From contig NC_091173.1 in NCBI RefSeq assembly GCF_040958095.1, positions 15,687,530-15,751,529 of the forward strand: 64,000 nt of DNA, given 5' to 3'. Source of the stretch: Procambarus clarkii. Taxonomy: Eukaryota; Arthropoda; Malacostraca; Decapoda; Cambaridae. The notes below the pieces were generated by a model that ran no database searches, had not been told where the DNA came from, and saw nothing but the letters and a program-made list of their open reading frames with translations. Numbering within the stretch: the first letter of the stretch is position 1; each line of letters opens with the position of its first letter. The translations under genes were made by a program, and so were the position numbers. This document shows positions 38,311 through 52,500 of the stretch, one piece after another.

Positions 38311-39953
38311 TTGGTGGGCTGAATGGCATCCCAGGGACCAATAGGGGGTCGCAACCCCCAGGTAGGCTCAACTCCCAGACGATGAGACACAAGGGCATGT
38401 ACAGGTCTCCACACATGGCCAACATGTGGGGACGTATTTAGTTTGTGCACCGTCACAACAGGCAGAAGGGAGCAAGAGTTACCTCCGCCTACCTGCGGGC
38501 GGCACACAAGAACCTCCTCAATGTGTCAAGGCACCATTCATTTAAGGAGGCAAGACGCCTTCAAATTGGCAATTAGAGGCCAAGAACAGTCCCAGTGAGA
38601 TGATGCCTTGAACAAAGAGTACCAAAGTGCCCAACAGGCCAAAAGAATGCATTTGGGCTAATATATTGTATTGCCAGGTAGTGTCATGCATTTTCTCTTA
38701 GTCAAAGAATGGGTATGACCAAATTGCCAGCAGAAAAGGTGTAACGAATGTAAACAAATTACCAGGATGTAAATCATGCTGAAAGCCAAATTAGGAGGGG
38801 AAGAGGCAAAGATTGCTCTAAACACCACATAAGGTACACATTGATATATTCAAAAAGCTTGTACAGTGCATGCAAATGTATTCACTGTTTACCAATCTAA
38901 ATTAAATATTTATGACTTTTCTCGAGACTTAACAAATATCAAAAGGCAGCAGCAACCTGGGAAGACTTAGCAGCATGTGTGTTGCAGAATACTGTATTTA
39001 AAAGGATTTAGCATTAAAAGTAACAGAAAAACAAATTTTTCAGTCAAATATATTCAAGTATATTACAGGAATCTAAACAAATAAAATATAAAGCAAATAA
39101 TAAAAAATTTACTTCAACTTTTAATTATTTAATAACTAGTCAATTATGTGAAGTGACAGTGTCGGAAATGACATTAGCTAAAAATAAAATAATTGTCTTT
39201 ACAAATTAATGATGAGTTTTCTATTCTCCCACACCACCCATTACAAAAAAAACCTTTGTATAAATGCACTCCAATCTGACCTTGATAAACAATATAAATT
39301 ATTCCCAAACAAGCTAACTGCTATTCAAATTTAAACACACTATTGAAAACATTCAGCCATGAAGATTTTAATTATATGTAAAACAAATTAGCTGCAAGAT
39401 AATTTGAAGCTTAAGTAATAATAGCTTGAAGATTCATGAGTACATTTAATTATGTTTACCCTAGCTCAGAGAAGTCCTGTCATTCATAATTTTAATGCAC
39501 ACAACATCAAAAAGAAGTGTTTCTTCCAGCAAACGTAGTCCAGTCTACTAACATATATTAATAATAAGAACCATATTACAATCTGTAAAATGAAAAAGAT
39601 GCACAATGGTAATATTTAAAACATACCTAACAATTTGAATATTTTTGTAAATAAGTGAGACCCAGATACCAGAGCATGTGAGGATCTATCTTTACTAATG
39701 CAGATTATGCAGCTAACATTATGCATACAGCAATTTCAAATGATCAAATTAAACTAAATCATTCAAGAAGCTATGTAATATGAAATTCAGTGTAAGAAGC
39801 AAGTTACATAAAATTTGAGAAGATAGAAATATTTACGTTTTATAATGACTGGAGAGAGAGAGAGATCCTTCCACTTAAGCAAATTATGTTTAATTTAATA
39901 AATATTTTCCAGCCCTATATAGGAAATAACGTATTATAAATAAAAAAAAAATA
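38311..39953. other. CASC3 3' flank / possible 3' UTR
   Basis: 38311-38860 is GC-richer repeat-like sequence (GGGACCAATAGGGGGTCGCA). 38860-39953 is AT-rich with a GAGAGAGAGAGA run at 39851-39864 and may include the 3' UTR. No gene seen. Confidence 0.45.
39889..39899 (-). terminator. Possible CASC3 poly(A) signals (ATTAAA)
   Basis: Two overlapping ATTAAA hexamers on the minus strand about 55-65 bases after the stop. No AATAAA was seen on this strand between 38850 and 39953. A longer 3' UTR is possible. Confidence 0.25.
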
Positions 39954-40565
39954 TTATGAAGCTGCTACTGCTGTGTCAGGTGTTTCCAATATGTGACCAG
40001 ATGTTACCGCTTCATTATTTTGCTCAGTAGGTAAAGACTCTACTGACACTGGTAAGGATTCCTTGGATGACCTTATATTGTTTTCAGATGATTCTACTTT
40101 CACAGAAACTACATCTAAGGCGGTTTCTATATTAGTGTCCAGCTGTGAATGAGTGTCACATGATGCAATATCCTTCTGCAAAACTTCCTTGCATTCTAGC
40201 TCTAATGTTTCTGGCTGTGATGGTTGCTGGGATTGACACACACCATCATTGCTAGAAGAATCTAGAGGCGTGACATATTCTTCCTTGGGATCATCCTGAA
40301 GCACAGTGTGACCATTACTAGTGGACTGTTCTTTACTAGTGGGTTCTTCATGATCTTGCACCCTACTTTCCAGGACAATTGGTGCTGAAGTTTCATCTTG
40401 GGTAAGAGACATTCCGTCCTTCTTATTCTCTCTTTCAGGGGGTGGCACTATCGGAATTGCTGCCTTCGGCCTTTTTTGCAATGGTGGTATACTTCTTGGT
40501 AGATGCTGCTGACTCTCAGTGTTGTAATATGTCACTCCATTGCTGTAAATCTCTCCAGGCTGTGA
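39954..40565 (-). CDS. CASC3: CASC3 last coding exon (residues 650-852, TAA stop)
   Basis: Acceptor atattgcag, phase 0. Starts SQPGEIYSNGVTYYN, matching SQVYGGVTYYN of human CASC3. A Pro-rich piece (KAAIPIVPPPE) follows, then about 150 residues rich in Ser, Glu, Thr and Asp that have no vertebrate counterpart. Stop TAA at 39956-39954. Confidence 0.95.
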   Translation of the reverse strand, partial: SQPGEIYSNGVTYYNTESQQHLPRSIPPLQKRPKAAIPIVPPPERENKKDGMSLTQDETSAPIVLESRVQDHEEPTSKEQSTSNGHTVLQDDPKEEYVTPLDSSSNDGVCQSQQPSQPETLELECKEVLQKDIASCDTHSQLDTNIETALDVVSVKVESSENNIRSSKESLPVSVESLPTEQNNEAVTSGHILETPDTAVAAS

Positions 40566-43500
40566 CTGCAATATCAAAATAACATTATTAGAAGATAAAA
40601 CCGAATGATTATTTCCCCAACTTTTTTTTTAATATTAATTTAAAAATTTTTTTTTTTAATACACTACTGGTTTGTTCATTTCATCAGACTCGCACAAATT
40701 TAAAAGTTAGGCAACCCTAATCACTCTCAAATTTAAAAGCTGTAAAATATATATACAGCATCCACTCAATTTGTGGACCTCTGATTAATAATTCTGCTAG
40801 ATCTAATGACTGAATTTGAGATCGGTTACTGTATCTTTATTTATCGTGTCATTGGTTGTTAAATCCTGAAGACCTGTACAATACAGTATTTGGGTACCCA
40901 GTCAGGTGCTCGTTAAACTGGAGGTCACTATTGGGTTTGTTGTGACAACTTTGCCCTCAGTACAACAAGGTTTACATTTTCTCTTTACAGATTTCACAAC
41001 TTCTATGTAGCAGCCAAAGCCAGTCATAGTTAGCCACAACCAATCACAGGCAGCCACAGTTTAGTGACACCCAGACAGGCATTCAGTCACAACAAGTCAC
41101 AGCCAGTCAGGCATTCACCGTTAATCACAACCAGTCACAGTAAATAATACGAGTTTGATGTCAGGCACTCTTGGGCCACCAAATGAAAGGAAGGAAGCCC
41201 ATGAAGAGAAGTGAGAATATAGTGGGGAAATAAACAGAGCAGATCATATATCATTGACTTGCAAAGGTACAGTGGCAGTGAAATAAATGCTCGACTGAAA
41301 AAGAAGGGAACAAAGGGAATATTGTTCCAAATCAGTAATGAGCAGTAGAGTTAGGAGATCCAGCAAAAGCTTGAGGGGAAAGAGAAAGGAATAACCATGG
41401 AAGTGTCTGGAACGAACACAAGCATCAATTCCTGGAGATATATACAAAGTGGTGAAAACTGAAATCAAAATTCATTAAAATTGACATAAAACTACAAATA
41501 TTCAACTGAAGATATTGTGAAGAACAGAAACAACTTTAAAAAGAAAATAAATTTAGGGCAGAGAATGGTCATGGGAAAAATCAGAGAGTTCAGGAACAGG
41601 TACAGTGAAATCATGGTTCAGGAAAGCATAGGTAAATCAAGCAATGGTGGTTGTGTTGAGAGGGTGGTGGTAAGGGGCATAGGAGAACTGACAGGGTCCT
41701 GTTAGAAACGTGCTGGAGAGGTGCAGTCGAGGGAATGGGGCTGAGGAAGGACAGAAAAATTGGTGTGTATTGGAGCAAGAGGTAAAGACAACACTGAGTA
41801 TGGCTTTATCCAAAATTCAGTATGGATGTCAGTTGATTCCATTACCGAGATGGGAGATAATGTGGGAACAAGGAAGGAGGAGGGAGCTACAGGATGGAGT
41901 GTGCACTTCATAATTTTTTATTCTTGTACTGTATAATTTGTTCTCTCTCCATTGCTACTATCTCTTCTTAAATCCCTTCTTTGCACACCCACTTGATTCC
42001 AACCCTTTAGTTAAGCAGAATGACAAAGTTGTCTAATCTTTGCAGAAATCTTACCACCTTTGTGTATATTAACATTAAAATTTAATAAAAATTACTTTCT
42101 TTGAAGTATGCCCAATATGTAATGAAATGTAGTGGAATGTTATTGTGGTAACTTACCACAGGACCAGGAGTGTAACCCTGGAATGGCGGGAACTGAGGTG
42201 GGTGAGGAGCAGCCCCTGGGAGAGGACCGGGATGAGCTCCAAAATTAATCATGTTCTCAGGGGGTAAGAATGGTGGGCCAGTAACTGGAGGACCAGGGAC
42301 TGGGGGTGCACCCACCGGAGGAGCACCTAGAGGACCTGCCACTGGAGGTGGACCACCCACAGGTGGAACAGGCACAGGCGGCGCCACTGGAGGACCAAAG
42401 AGGTGTGGTGACTGTGTGACTGGCGGGAACATCCGAGGTGCAGGAGGCCGTCCTAAGAAAGGTTCTGGTGGGAAAGTTGGAGGTGAAGTTGTAAAGGCTG
42501 GAGGAACAAAGGTTGGAGGAGCACCACCAGCCAATGGATGCTGGGTATGAGGAGCTGTCACTGTGTGACCTGCTGATGTCACAATGCCTCCATCATTTAC
42601 TCCTCCCTGGTAGCCTGGAAATTTGAAATTGCATTAGATAAATAATACAAGTAAACAAATATTGTACTATATTTTACCAATTAAATATAATATCAAAATA
42701 TATTTTATAAAATTATCTTGACTACCCACAACAAAACATTTCTCTTAAAAACCATAAACAGTAGGGAAGATGATAACCTTAATTTCCCCATGGTATTGCT
42801 TTCATGGAAAGTTCAGTACACAACTTATGTGCCAAATTCAATGCACAACAAACAATTTGTTACACAGACATTATATGAAAATGCATACACCCTCCACCCT
42901 GGTCTTAATGAATACAGTACAGAGCATCCTCATTAGCTGCAACAAATACATTCCAGGAAAATCCTTGGCACATGCGAATTCATTCATATTGAGCTAATAT
43001 TGCGGAAAAAATAGGAACGTGCTACAGAAACCTCACTAACTTCTCATGTTTTGTATTGACAAATTAATTATTCATCCAACAGTGCTAATCCTGATGTCAG
43101 AAATTTTTATTAGTACTTCAGGCTGGGAAAGGAACTCATCATAAGAGAGACCAATGAGGAAAGGAGGAAAGCCAAACTCGATTTTAATTTGGCAAGAAAA
43201 GAAAGCTAAAGGCTAAGGGCAAGGCAAGTTTAAATTTGTTAATTGTCAAAACAGTAAATTATTTGAGTACTTTATGTCTATGAAAATTCTCTCCTAACCA
43301 TGCATGGGGAATATAAATTTTGTTGGTTGTGGTACAAAAAATTACAAATATTCAATTTTGGATTTTCCCTGTAAAAAAAAAAATGGCAGAAGAGAAGGAT
43401 GGGGCTCATATGATGCGTTAGCATGCGTAGACAGTATATGAAACATTAAAACTGCTATTGATATTCCAAGATATCATCTGATCATAAAAAATGTAATTAA

Positions 43501-46500
43501 AGCAAGAAATAAAATAAAACAAATTTCCATGTGGCACCTGACCCTATCACTTGTTACCAAGCTACCATGATTGGATATCCTGCTCTCCAACTACCAAAGC
43601 TAGCCAACTTTATGACTCCACCAGAACTAAACCATGGCATGTAGATAATTTAATGACATTAGAGCTTCCTGAATGCAAATTAACAATATAAGAAAAAATA
43701 TATAAGTTTTTATGCACACAAGGAGATAGGTACAGAATATTGGCATGTGTCTTGAGAGTTAAGGTGATAGTTAGACTTCAGGGGGGGGGGGCCATCTTAA
43801 ATTTGAGGTGGTTTAAACTTTCCTTGCAACTTAGAATTATACTGAGGCTATCTGGAGATCTTGAGGTTATCTTGAGATGATTTCGGGACTTAGCGTCCCC
43901 GCGGCCCGGTCCTCGACCAGGCCTCTTTTATTTGTTACACACCCCCAGGAAGCAGCCCGTAGCAGCTGCCTAACTCTCAGGCACCTATTTACTGCTAGAT
44001 AACAGTACGATTCTGATTTCAGTGAACCCCTGAACACACTGAAGATCAATGATCTGAAGGAATTCTTTGTGAATGTAACACCACCATCGAAGAATATATC
44101 ACGTGCCACCCTAATCCCACTGGACTCTTGAAGCAGCAATAGACTGCATGCCCATGCACTCTGCACCAACCATGGACTCCTGGAGTCCTGTTCATCAGGA
44201 ATTGGAAAAACCATTATCACAGGCCCTTAACATCTTTTGGTGATGGAGCCTACATACTAGTGTTACAGTATTCCTGATATACATAAAACAACAGAGATCG
44301 TTCCACTTCACAAAGGAGGTAGCAAAACAAATGCAAAAAATTGCAGTCTTGTAGCTCTAGCATACATCATAAAAATCTTTGAAAAAGTGCTCCAAAATGT
44401 AATATCACAAAATACATGGAATCACAGTGTCGACATAACTCTAGGCATCATGAGTTCAGAACAGGGTGTTCTTACCACTCACAATTCTTAGACCACTGTG
44501 ATATGGCCTTAGATGCCATGGAAGACGAGCAAAATGCTGATAAAATACACACACATCTCATAAAAGCCTTTAACAAAAGTGACCAGGGTGTCATTGCACA
44601 CAAAATGCGCACAAAAGGAATTACGGGCAAAGTAGGGAGATAGATCTTTAACTTACTAATGAACAGAACTCATATTTTAGTGAACAAAAATCGAGCTATC
44701 TTAAATATAAACGAACCATAGAATTTGGTTTTAAATATGCTCAATGGCTTTCCAAGGTCCCAACTCTTTTAATGTTGAAAAATCTATGAAAAATCATTAC
44801 AAATGTGATTGGAGCCACATTAAGAGTGTTATCATTCATACCTTAATATTTCCCATGCTCCGAGCCGATTCCACTGAGCAAAACTTTAATTTCAACCTAT
44901 CATATGATGGGCAACTTTTTCCACCAGTTTGCTCAACTCTGGTCTAACATCCTAAGCAAATCTGCACATCAATAGCTTCATTGAACTCTGTTCGATAAAT
45001 CAGATGAGTAAATCCAGCCTGGAAAGCCTGTGTTGCAACCATAGATTTGCCAAAATAAGGTTCACTGAATTAAAAATTAAAAAAATTGAAGGATTCTGTT
45101 ATATTCCATGACCTATTAACTCTTACCTGCATCTACAGATGGATCCATATAACCATGTTGCGGTGGGAAGGGTGGAACTTGCTGCTCAGGAATGGAGCGT
45201 TGTCTTTGAGATGAGTATCTTTTTGGTCTAGAAGATGAGCTATCTCCGCCAGGAGATGCATTACCACCTCTGTTTCCCCGACCTTGCATGTTAGCTGCAG
45301 CAGCGGCTGATTCCTGCAGTCGTGGAGGCATTGTGTTGCGTCTGTTATCCACATTTCCACCTCCACCACCTAAGCAAATAAAACACACTTATGGCACATG
45401 CAAGAGAGTAAATTATACAAACCTAAAAAGTCACCCCCTTACATCTCATTATAAGCTTCTGTTAAATACATAATAAAATAGACACTGGCAAAGTATCCAG
45501 TATCAAAAGTTCATCAACTTCACTCGCCTCTTCCTTGAGACACAATCACGGTACAGTAGTTGCCCGTATATTGCATGCATTAAATGTAGTTTTTGGCCTC
45601 CATGCAGTTTGGAAGCTTAGCGAAATCTCTAGATCACCTCTGAAATGAATAAGAACCAGTCTGGTGCTGCTGGTATGGAAAGACAAGACAAGACATTAAA
45701 AAAAGAAGATAACTAAATAGACGTGTATATTCTCCATGGCTATAGAGAATAACATTTTTGATTTGACCACCCTGGACATACCATTGAATGATTTAGTCCT
45801 GCAATTGAAACCTTAAGCTTTTCACTGTCATGATAATAAGTTAAAATCTATACAAGATTTGCTCCCATGCCAAAACCATTTTGCTATGCTCACATAAAAT
45901 CTTGATTTATGTGGCAGTCATGTCATTATCTTGAGGGAAAATATCCCCACTGCTCATAATGCAGTACATTGAAAGACTGCACAGTGAAATGCTCCTGGAT
46001 ATGTGCCAAAAGGTTACCAATAAACAAAAACCACAACATCTGACTTCAGTGTATATACCGGTGGCTTAAGAAAAAAAAACTGTTACTGGTTATATCACAA
46101 TCTGACGTTAGCTATTGTATCATACTTCGTGGTAGATGCAGAAGTGCTGCTAGATAATAGTGGAAATTTGAGACTTTGGTTGTCCACAGAAATGTGAATT
46201 TGTGAACATTCTCAAGAAAGCTACATTGACTTAGAAAGTTGTATTACAATGATTCAGTAAAAAATTATTACAAATAAAAACATTAAGAGCCAAAAGGAAT
46301 AAGGGGCAACCCACAATTCTAAACCCAATGTTTATATATATATACTGTACAGTTATCTTATTATGAGCCATTTTTGCATATTTTTTCTGGTACTATAAAG
46401 TACAGTACTGTATTTAGATGCAATTTGAGAACATTACATGTTCAAACTTTTCTTATGCATAGCAGGGGGAAGTGAGTAGCATTGCCTGACCTAATCCAGC

Positions 46501-49500
46501 CCATCCTCCTGTTTTGGTAGTTCTTATAGTAACGATGAGGACCATAGTATATATACCAACGTACAGCAAGATTAAAAAGTAGAAATCAGCACTATTGAGT
46601 TGGACAAACCAGACTTGTGTTGCAAAAACAAATTAACTAACCTAACCTTCCTAGGCCTAACACAATATGAGTCCTAGTATGTGTGTGCTATACTAGGCCT
46701 AGGAATATTTAAGTTTGTTTTTTTTAGCTTAATTTTTTCTGACTATAAAGTGAACAGTACAAAGTTCTACTATGTAATTGCTTAGAATGCCAATCTTTGT
46801 ACTATGGTGCACAGTTACAAAAACTACCATCTACAGGAGAATGGGTTACCTAGTCACATCCAGAGGCTAAGGACAATGTGGTTTGCATCTTTATAGCCAA
46901 GTGTACTGTTTGTTTTAAAATAATGGTTACCACTCATGAACATGTTTTTGTCTCAAGTGCCTTACTAAAAAGTTTGGTAAAAGATTTTTTAATTAATATT
47001 TTACTCTTAACACCTTTACTGCAACATTCAACATTTGTTCATTTTCCTATTAAACTTATCTATACTGCAAGTGTAAACAATCTCAACCTTGAAAATAACA
47101 AACAGTACTTGTTAATGTACAAATCCACCACCGAGTTCAAAGAGGAGAGATACAGATGCTTAAAACAACCTCAGTGTTAACAGACAAAACTCTGGCCCTC
47201 TCATTGACAACTATGAGAGGGGCCAGAACTAGATCCCAGGGATCAATAGGGATACCAATTCTTCAATACTCGCTTTACCTTAGCCAAAAAAAAAAGGGTG
47301 AAGCATCGATTCAGCCAGGTCTCAATGAACCTGCACGTCCTACCTTCACCTCCTCACCTAATATATATGGGTTGTGGTCCCCAGGAACCACAGCCCATAT
47401 ATAGACTTAACTTAAAAATGAAATGAAATGAGTATATGGGTCACTATGCATGGAAAACACATGGGTGTCATAAAGCCAGTCAGTTTTCATATTATTTCTT
47501 TCCTAGCAGTCAGTTTAGCATGGAAGACCCTTCCAGGTGCAAACAGAGCTTGTTGGAGGTCAAGCACCTATGTCTCACTGCCAAATCAAGGAAGATGCTA
47601 TGGAAGGTCCCTCAAGGCACTGTCTTGGGTTCATTTTTCTTCCTAATCCATGTGAATGACCTACTCAAGGAAGTGTATTCATGCATGGTAATGTTTTCAA
47701 ACAATGAAAAGCTAATGGGAAAATAAAAAACTGATGAGAACTGTATAGTGCTGCAGGAAGACCTTGACAAATGCCAGGAGCAGGCAAAGAAATGGCTGTA
47801 AATGTCTAGCCTTAAAAAGCTTAAGACAATGAAGGTGAGAAAAAATCAGAGGAAATCTACACCATAAAGGAAGGGCAATGACAAAGAATCTGAAAGAGAA
47901 ATAGACCTGAGAGAGGATATACAACACTGGAACACTGGCAGTATAACACACTCTTTCAAGAAAATTTATGCAGCTTACATTAGACTAGTATTAGAAAAAT
48001 TCAAAAGGAACTTTTAAAAGTACATTGGTTTACAAGATGGCTAGTACTGTACCTGAATTAAAATGGCTAAACTATGAAGACTGGGTCAAGGAACTCAACA
48101 GAAGAGAAAGGAACAGAGGAGGTATGATAACTACATTCAAGACATCGAGGTGAATAGAAAAGGCAAACAAGGGCAGCCAATTATAAATTTGGAGAAAATA
48201 GAACAAGAGGATAGGACACAGGTGGAAGCTGGAACACAACTGAATTTGTCGGAACCTAAGGAAGTATTCATTGACAACTTTAGAGCTAAATTTCACTCGC
48301 CACAGACACAAACAGGAAAGTGGTGATCAGGTGAAAGTGGTTTAAGCTATTTCCTATATTCTTCCACACACATCATCCTGCCAGACACTTTGCCCACTAT
48401 ACCTAACAAAGTCTAATATTCTTATACTAACAATATTCATGATTTTTATACAATGATCCTACTAACAAAAATAGATACTGTTCTGAATGCTTCTTCCAAA
48501 TTAAAGATTAAATTTGTTCTGTAAATAGCCAAAAGGGGTTCAACTTTAATACTGTACAAACTTTGCTTCTATCATTATAGAGTACGTAAATGCTGTCAAG
48601 TTTCTAGCCGATAAGAAAAAACATTTTCAAGGTATCGAAGAGGAACTACGAGGAAAAATATCAAGGATATCTAATTAACATAAGATAGCATTTACTAAAT
48701 GACACAATAATTATAAAACATGTGAAACATTAACATTGATAAAACAAAATAAAAGCTGACAACCAATATACAATTGTTAAGGAATACAAAAATTACTAAC
48801 GATTTTTGTTCCTGAACGGCTCTTCTCTATTTTGTGAACTGACACTGATGTTCTTTAACTCTGCTGTTATTTCCTCTATATCTCTGGGTGTATGGGGAGT
48901 ATGTGGTTGGGGTAAACGCTGCTGGTGTCCGCCTCTATTACCACGGCCACTGGGACGATTGTCTTGGTAATTGTGGCCCCCTCTGTCCTCATTATATCTG
49001 TTGACAAAATGCCCACAGTGTTACCTGCACATGACTGTCAACACCATATTAATTAGCAGCATAAAATATAATTAAACATTTAGTTGAACATCAACACACA
49101 AATGGTTTCAAAATGGTTAAACATTTTAAACAAACAAAATGATATGTTCAGACGTGTGTGTATGAAATGTTGGGACATTATCAAAACATACCATTTCAAA
49201 TTAATTATATTAATTTTCACCTTGCAATATTAATGATAATAATACCATATCACCAAGACGAATAATAACCATACTACATTATTTAGGCACTGTGCTCGCT
49301 AAGAAATCATAGTGATCACAATGCCTAAAACATGTTTTCCAAAGAAAGATAAAATGTGTCAGCTGGCAGGGAGCAAGGACCATATCTTACTTATTCAGTC
49401 CTGACATTAGCTTAGGAATGGAGGTGTTGGTAGATAGCAGGTCAAGGAGAGCAGGGAGGAACTGGGTGTGATGATGGGCAGCAAGGAGAGAATGACGAGG

Positions 49501-52500
49501 AACCGGGTGTGGCCAATAGGTAGCCCGTTATCACAAGACAACCTCAGGCCGGGCTCGGGGAGTAGAACTCCCAGAATCCTCTCTAGGTATGCTCCAGGTA
49601 AGCCCTGCCACCCAGTCTATGGAAGCCCTCTTTCTGATATCTTGTATTTTAGGCCAGTGTGTCAGACTTTGTCAAAACCTTTTGATACATTTCTGAGCAG
49701 CAAATTACACTGCCAGAAACTTAGCCACCCATGCACTTTTGGTTACCCACCTGCCATCCACAATTGCCCTTCTGTGACTACCCAAAAAACAGCATGTACA
49801 GGCTGTATTGTACAGTGTATTTCTCTGCTATAATATTTAACTTTTTTCTTTTGGTGGCCGAGGTATCATGCCTGGGGTGGACTGATCCTTATCTTGTCAA
49901 CCTGCCCAGTCAAATATTTTCCCTTATGTGATTCTACCTCTTGCTACTCAAAATATTTTCTTTCCTAAATTTTTTGTTTTAAAAGAAACATAAGTCTTGT
50001 TTTTGCTAAGATAGTCTGGTAGCAGCAGCAATTGATGTGGAGGTGTTAAGAGGAAGCAAGTTATGCAATCATTAAAGCTACGAATGATTCAACTTTTGTG
50101 AAAAATAGTCATTCACTTTGCTACATTCCTGGTAAGAAGTTCAGTAAGTCGAAAGTTTTGGTAACTGGAATGGGGGCAAGCCCCATTTGATTCTGATTAT
50201 CAAGCATAGACAATATTTTATTTTCCAAGTACTGTACATCTTCCCTAAACTGTCTTAGGCATAGATCAAAACAAAGTTTGAAGCGAATGATTGCCCTTGT
50301 CAATACCGTACTTTGGATCATAAGCAATCAAAAAATAACACCGACAATAAATAAATAAATAAAAATTTTTTTTACTTGTTTACAGTGTTATTAAGCCATG
50401 TCGTAGTAACTTCATCCAGGTTTCTGCTGGAAAAAGAGCAGCAGGCAAAGCTAATCGTCACTTTGTCCAATTCATTTACCTACCCTATATAGTGTACTGT
50501 CCATAAGCCAAGTAAATAATATAAATTCAATTCTGTAACTTCTCAGCAACACAGTTTTATTCCCAATCCTATTCTAAGAACATTACAATAAGGTACCAGT
50601 GGATTAGTAGTCATCTGCCAATAAATTACTATGTCCTATTTTCATGCTTTACATGGAAAACTAAAAATAAGATTGAATGTATTTTGTTGTATATCTGAAC
50701 AAAAATGCTTCTCTTACCTATGTTGTTCACGTTCTCGATTATAGCCTCTACCAGAACCTCTGCCACGACCTCTGTAACCTCTGCCACGTCCACCATAGCC
50801 ATCAGCACGTACATCTTGGGGTTGTGGACTAAAACCTGAGATCTTGTGTAGCTGCTGCTGTTGTTGCTGCTGTTGCTGCTGCTGCTGTTGATGCTGATGA
50901 TACTGCGGTGGTGACTGCTGCTGTGGTGAGGCTAATGGTGCCGTTTGTTCTGGTTTATAATTTTCATTATCACCTGCAAAAAATTTAACTAGTTATTTCA
51001 ACTGCCTAATGTGCAATCAAGAAATATATCCCCAGCCAGGATTATGTGGTGTACATTTTCACATGTTCATGAATGGAGACAGACAAGAGGCTATAAATTA
51101 CAAATCAGTGTCCCTTACATGCCTCTTGTGTAAAATGCTAAATACTTACTTTGTACTCTAGAGACTGCATGGTTTTTTGGGAGAGAAAAAAAGGCAAAAA
51201 GGCTTTATGAACCTGATTGACTCTCATTATCACCAAGATAAGGAAGAGAAAAAAGGATACATCGATTTCATGTTCCTAAATTCTCAAAAGCTTATTGACA
51301 CTGTCCCTCCAAAAACAAAGGCTGATCCACAAGTTGGAAAAGGAAGTTGTAGTAAATATGAAGATACTGGACTGGAATAGAGTCCAACTACTCTATTGGT
51401 ATCTGACAAACAAGAAAGACTTCTGTGGTTTAGGAAAGTGTCAAGTGGGGTCCTGCAGAGTTCGGTACTCAGATCACTGTTCCAGCTGTATATAAATGAC
51501 TTCCCAGAAAAAGAATACACAATAATAGGACATGGAGGAAAAAATAAAAAAATAATATAAAAGAGGACTGCACAATACTATAAGAGGACTAGACAAGCTG
51601 TAGGTATAGGCAAATGATAACCAGAGTTTAATCCCGATAATTGAATAGAAATATGGTTTGGTTAAGAAAAATAAAGACCAACAAAGTATTGTGCAATATA
51701 CGAGTGAGGCAGTTACAGCAAAAAATAAAAATAAAATAGAAAAACACTAGGGAGTTGACAAAACTAGCCTTAACACTAGAGGAGCATATGAGCAGAATAA
51801 CATCAGCAGCATATGTGAAACTAGACAAAACAAAAATTGGCATTTGGAAACTTTGGTGAAGAATCCTTCAAAATATTACACATCACATATGATGACAAGA
51901 CCACACACTAGAATGTGAAAGGACAACGACGTTTCGGTCCGTCCTGGACCATTCTCAAGTCGATTGTGATCAAGTCACAATTGACTTGAATGGTCCAGGA
52001 CGGACCGAAACGTCATCGTCCCTTCACATTCTAGTGTGTGGTCTTATCATCATACTTTAGCCACGTTATTGTGACTCATCGCCTGCATACACATCACATA
52101 CTTCTGACCAGTACACAGAATACACAGCTCTAAAACACACTTATGAAGGTAACGTGGTAAACAAGTGGGATGAACATGAGCCAGAAGTGGCAGAAGAACC
52201 ACCACTCACAGGTACAATAATGACAGTACTTGAACATCAAGAGGTATAAATACCCCTCTTACAATAGCAAGAAGACAGGGCTTTATGAGATAGATCTATC
52301 TCACTTCCTTTAATCACAAGTAGTTAAGCACTCCAGACTTGAAATACTTTTCTATCAAATACAAAAATTCCAAATCTGTCAGGTACCCATTTCCAAATTT
52401 TTATCAATTTTATTTAAATCACAACGATAACATTTATCACAAGATTTCCCCTCACAACAAGTGGTGCTATAGAATGTGTTATATGTTTACACTAATATTC

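Noticed and set aside
42251-42550. Gly/Thr-rich plus-strand frame
   Set aside because: Antisense of the Pro-rich CASC3 exon 9. The composition is explained by the sense strand.
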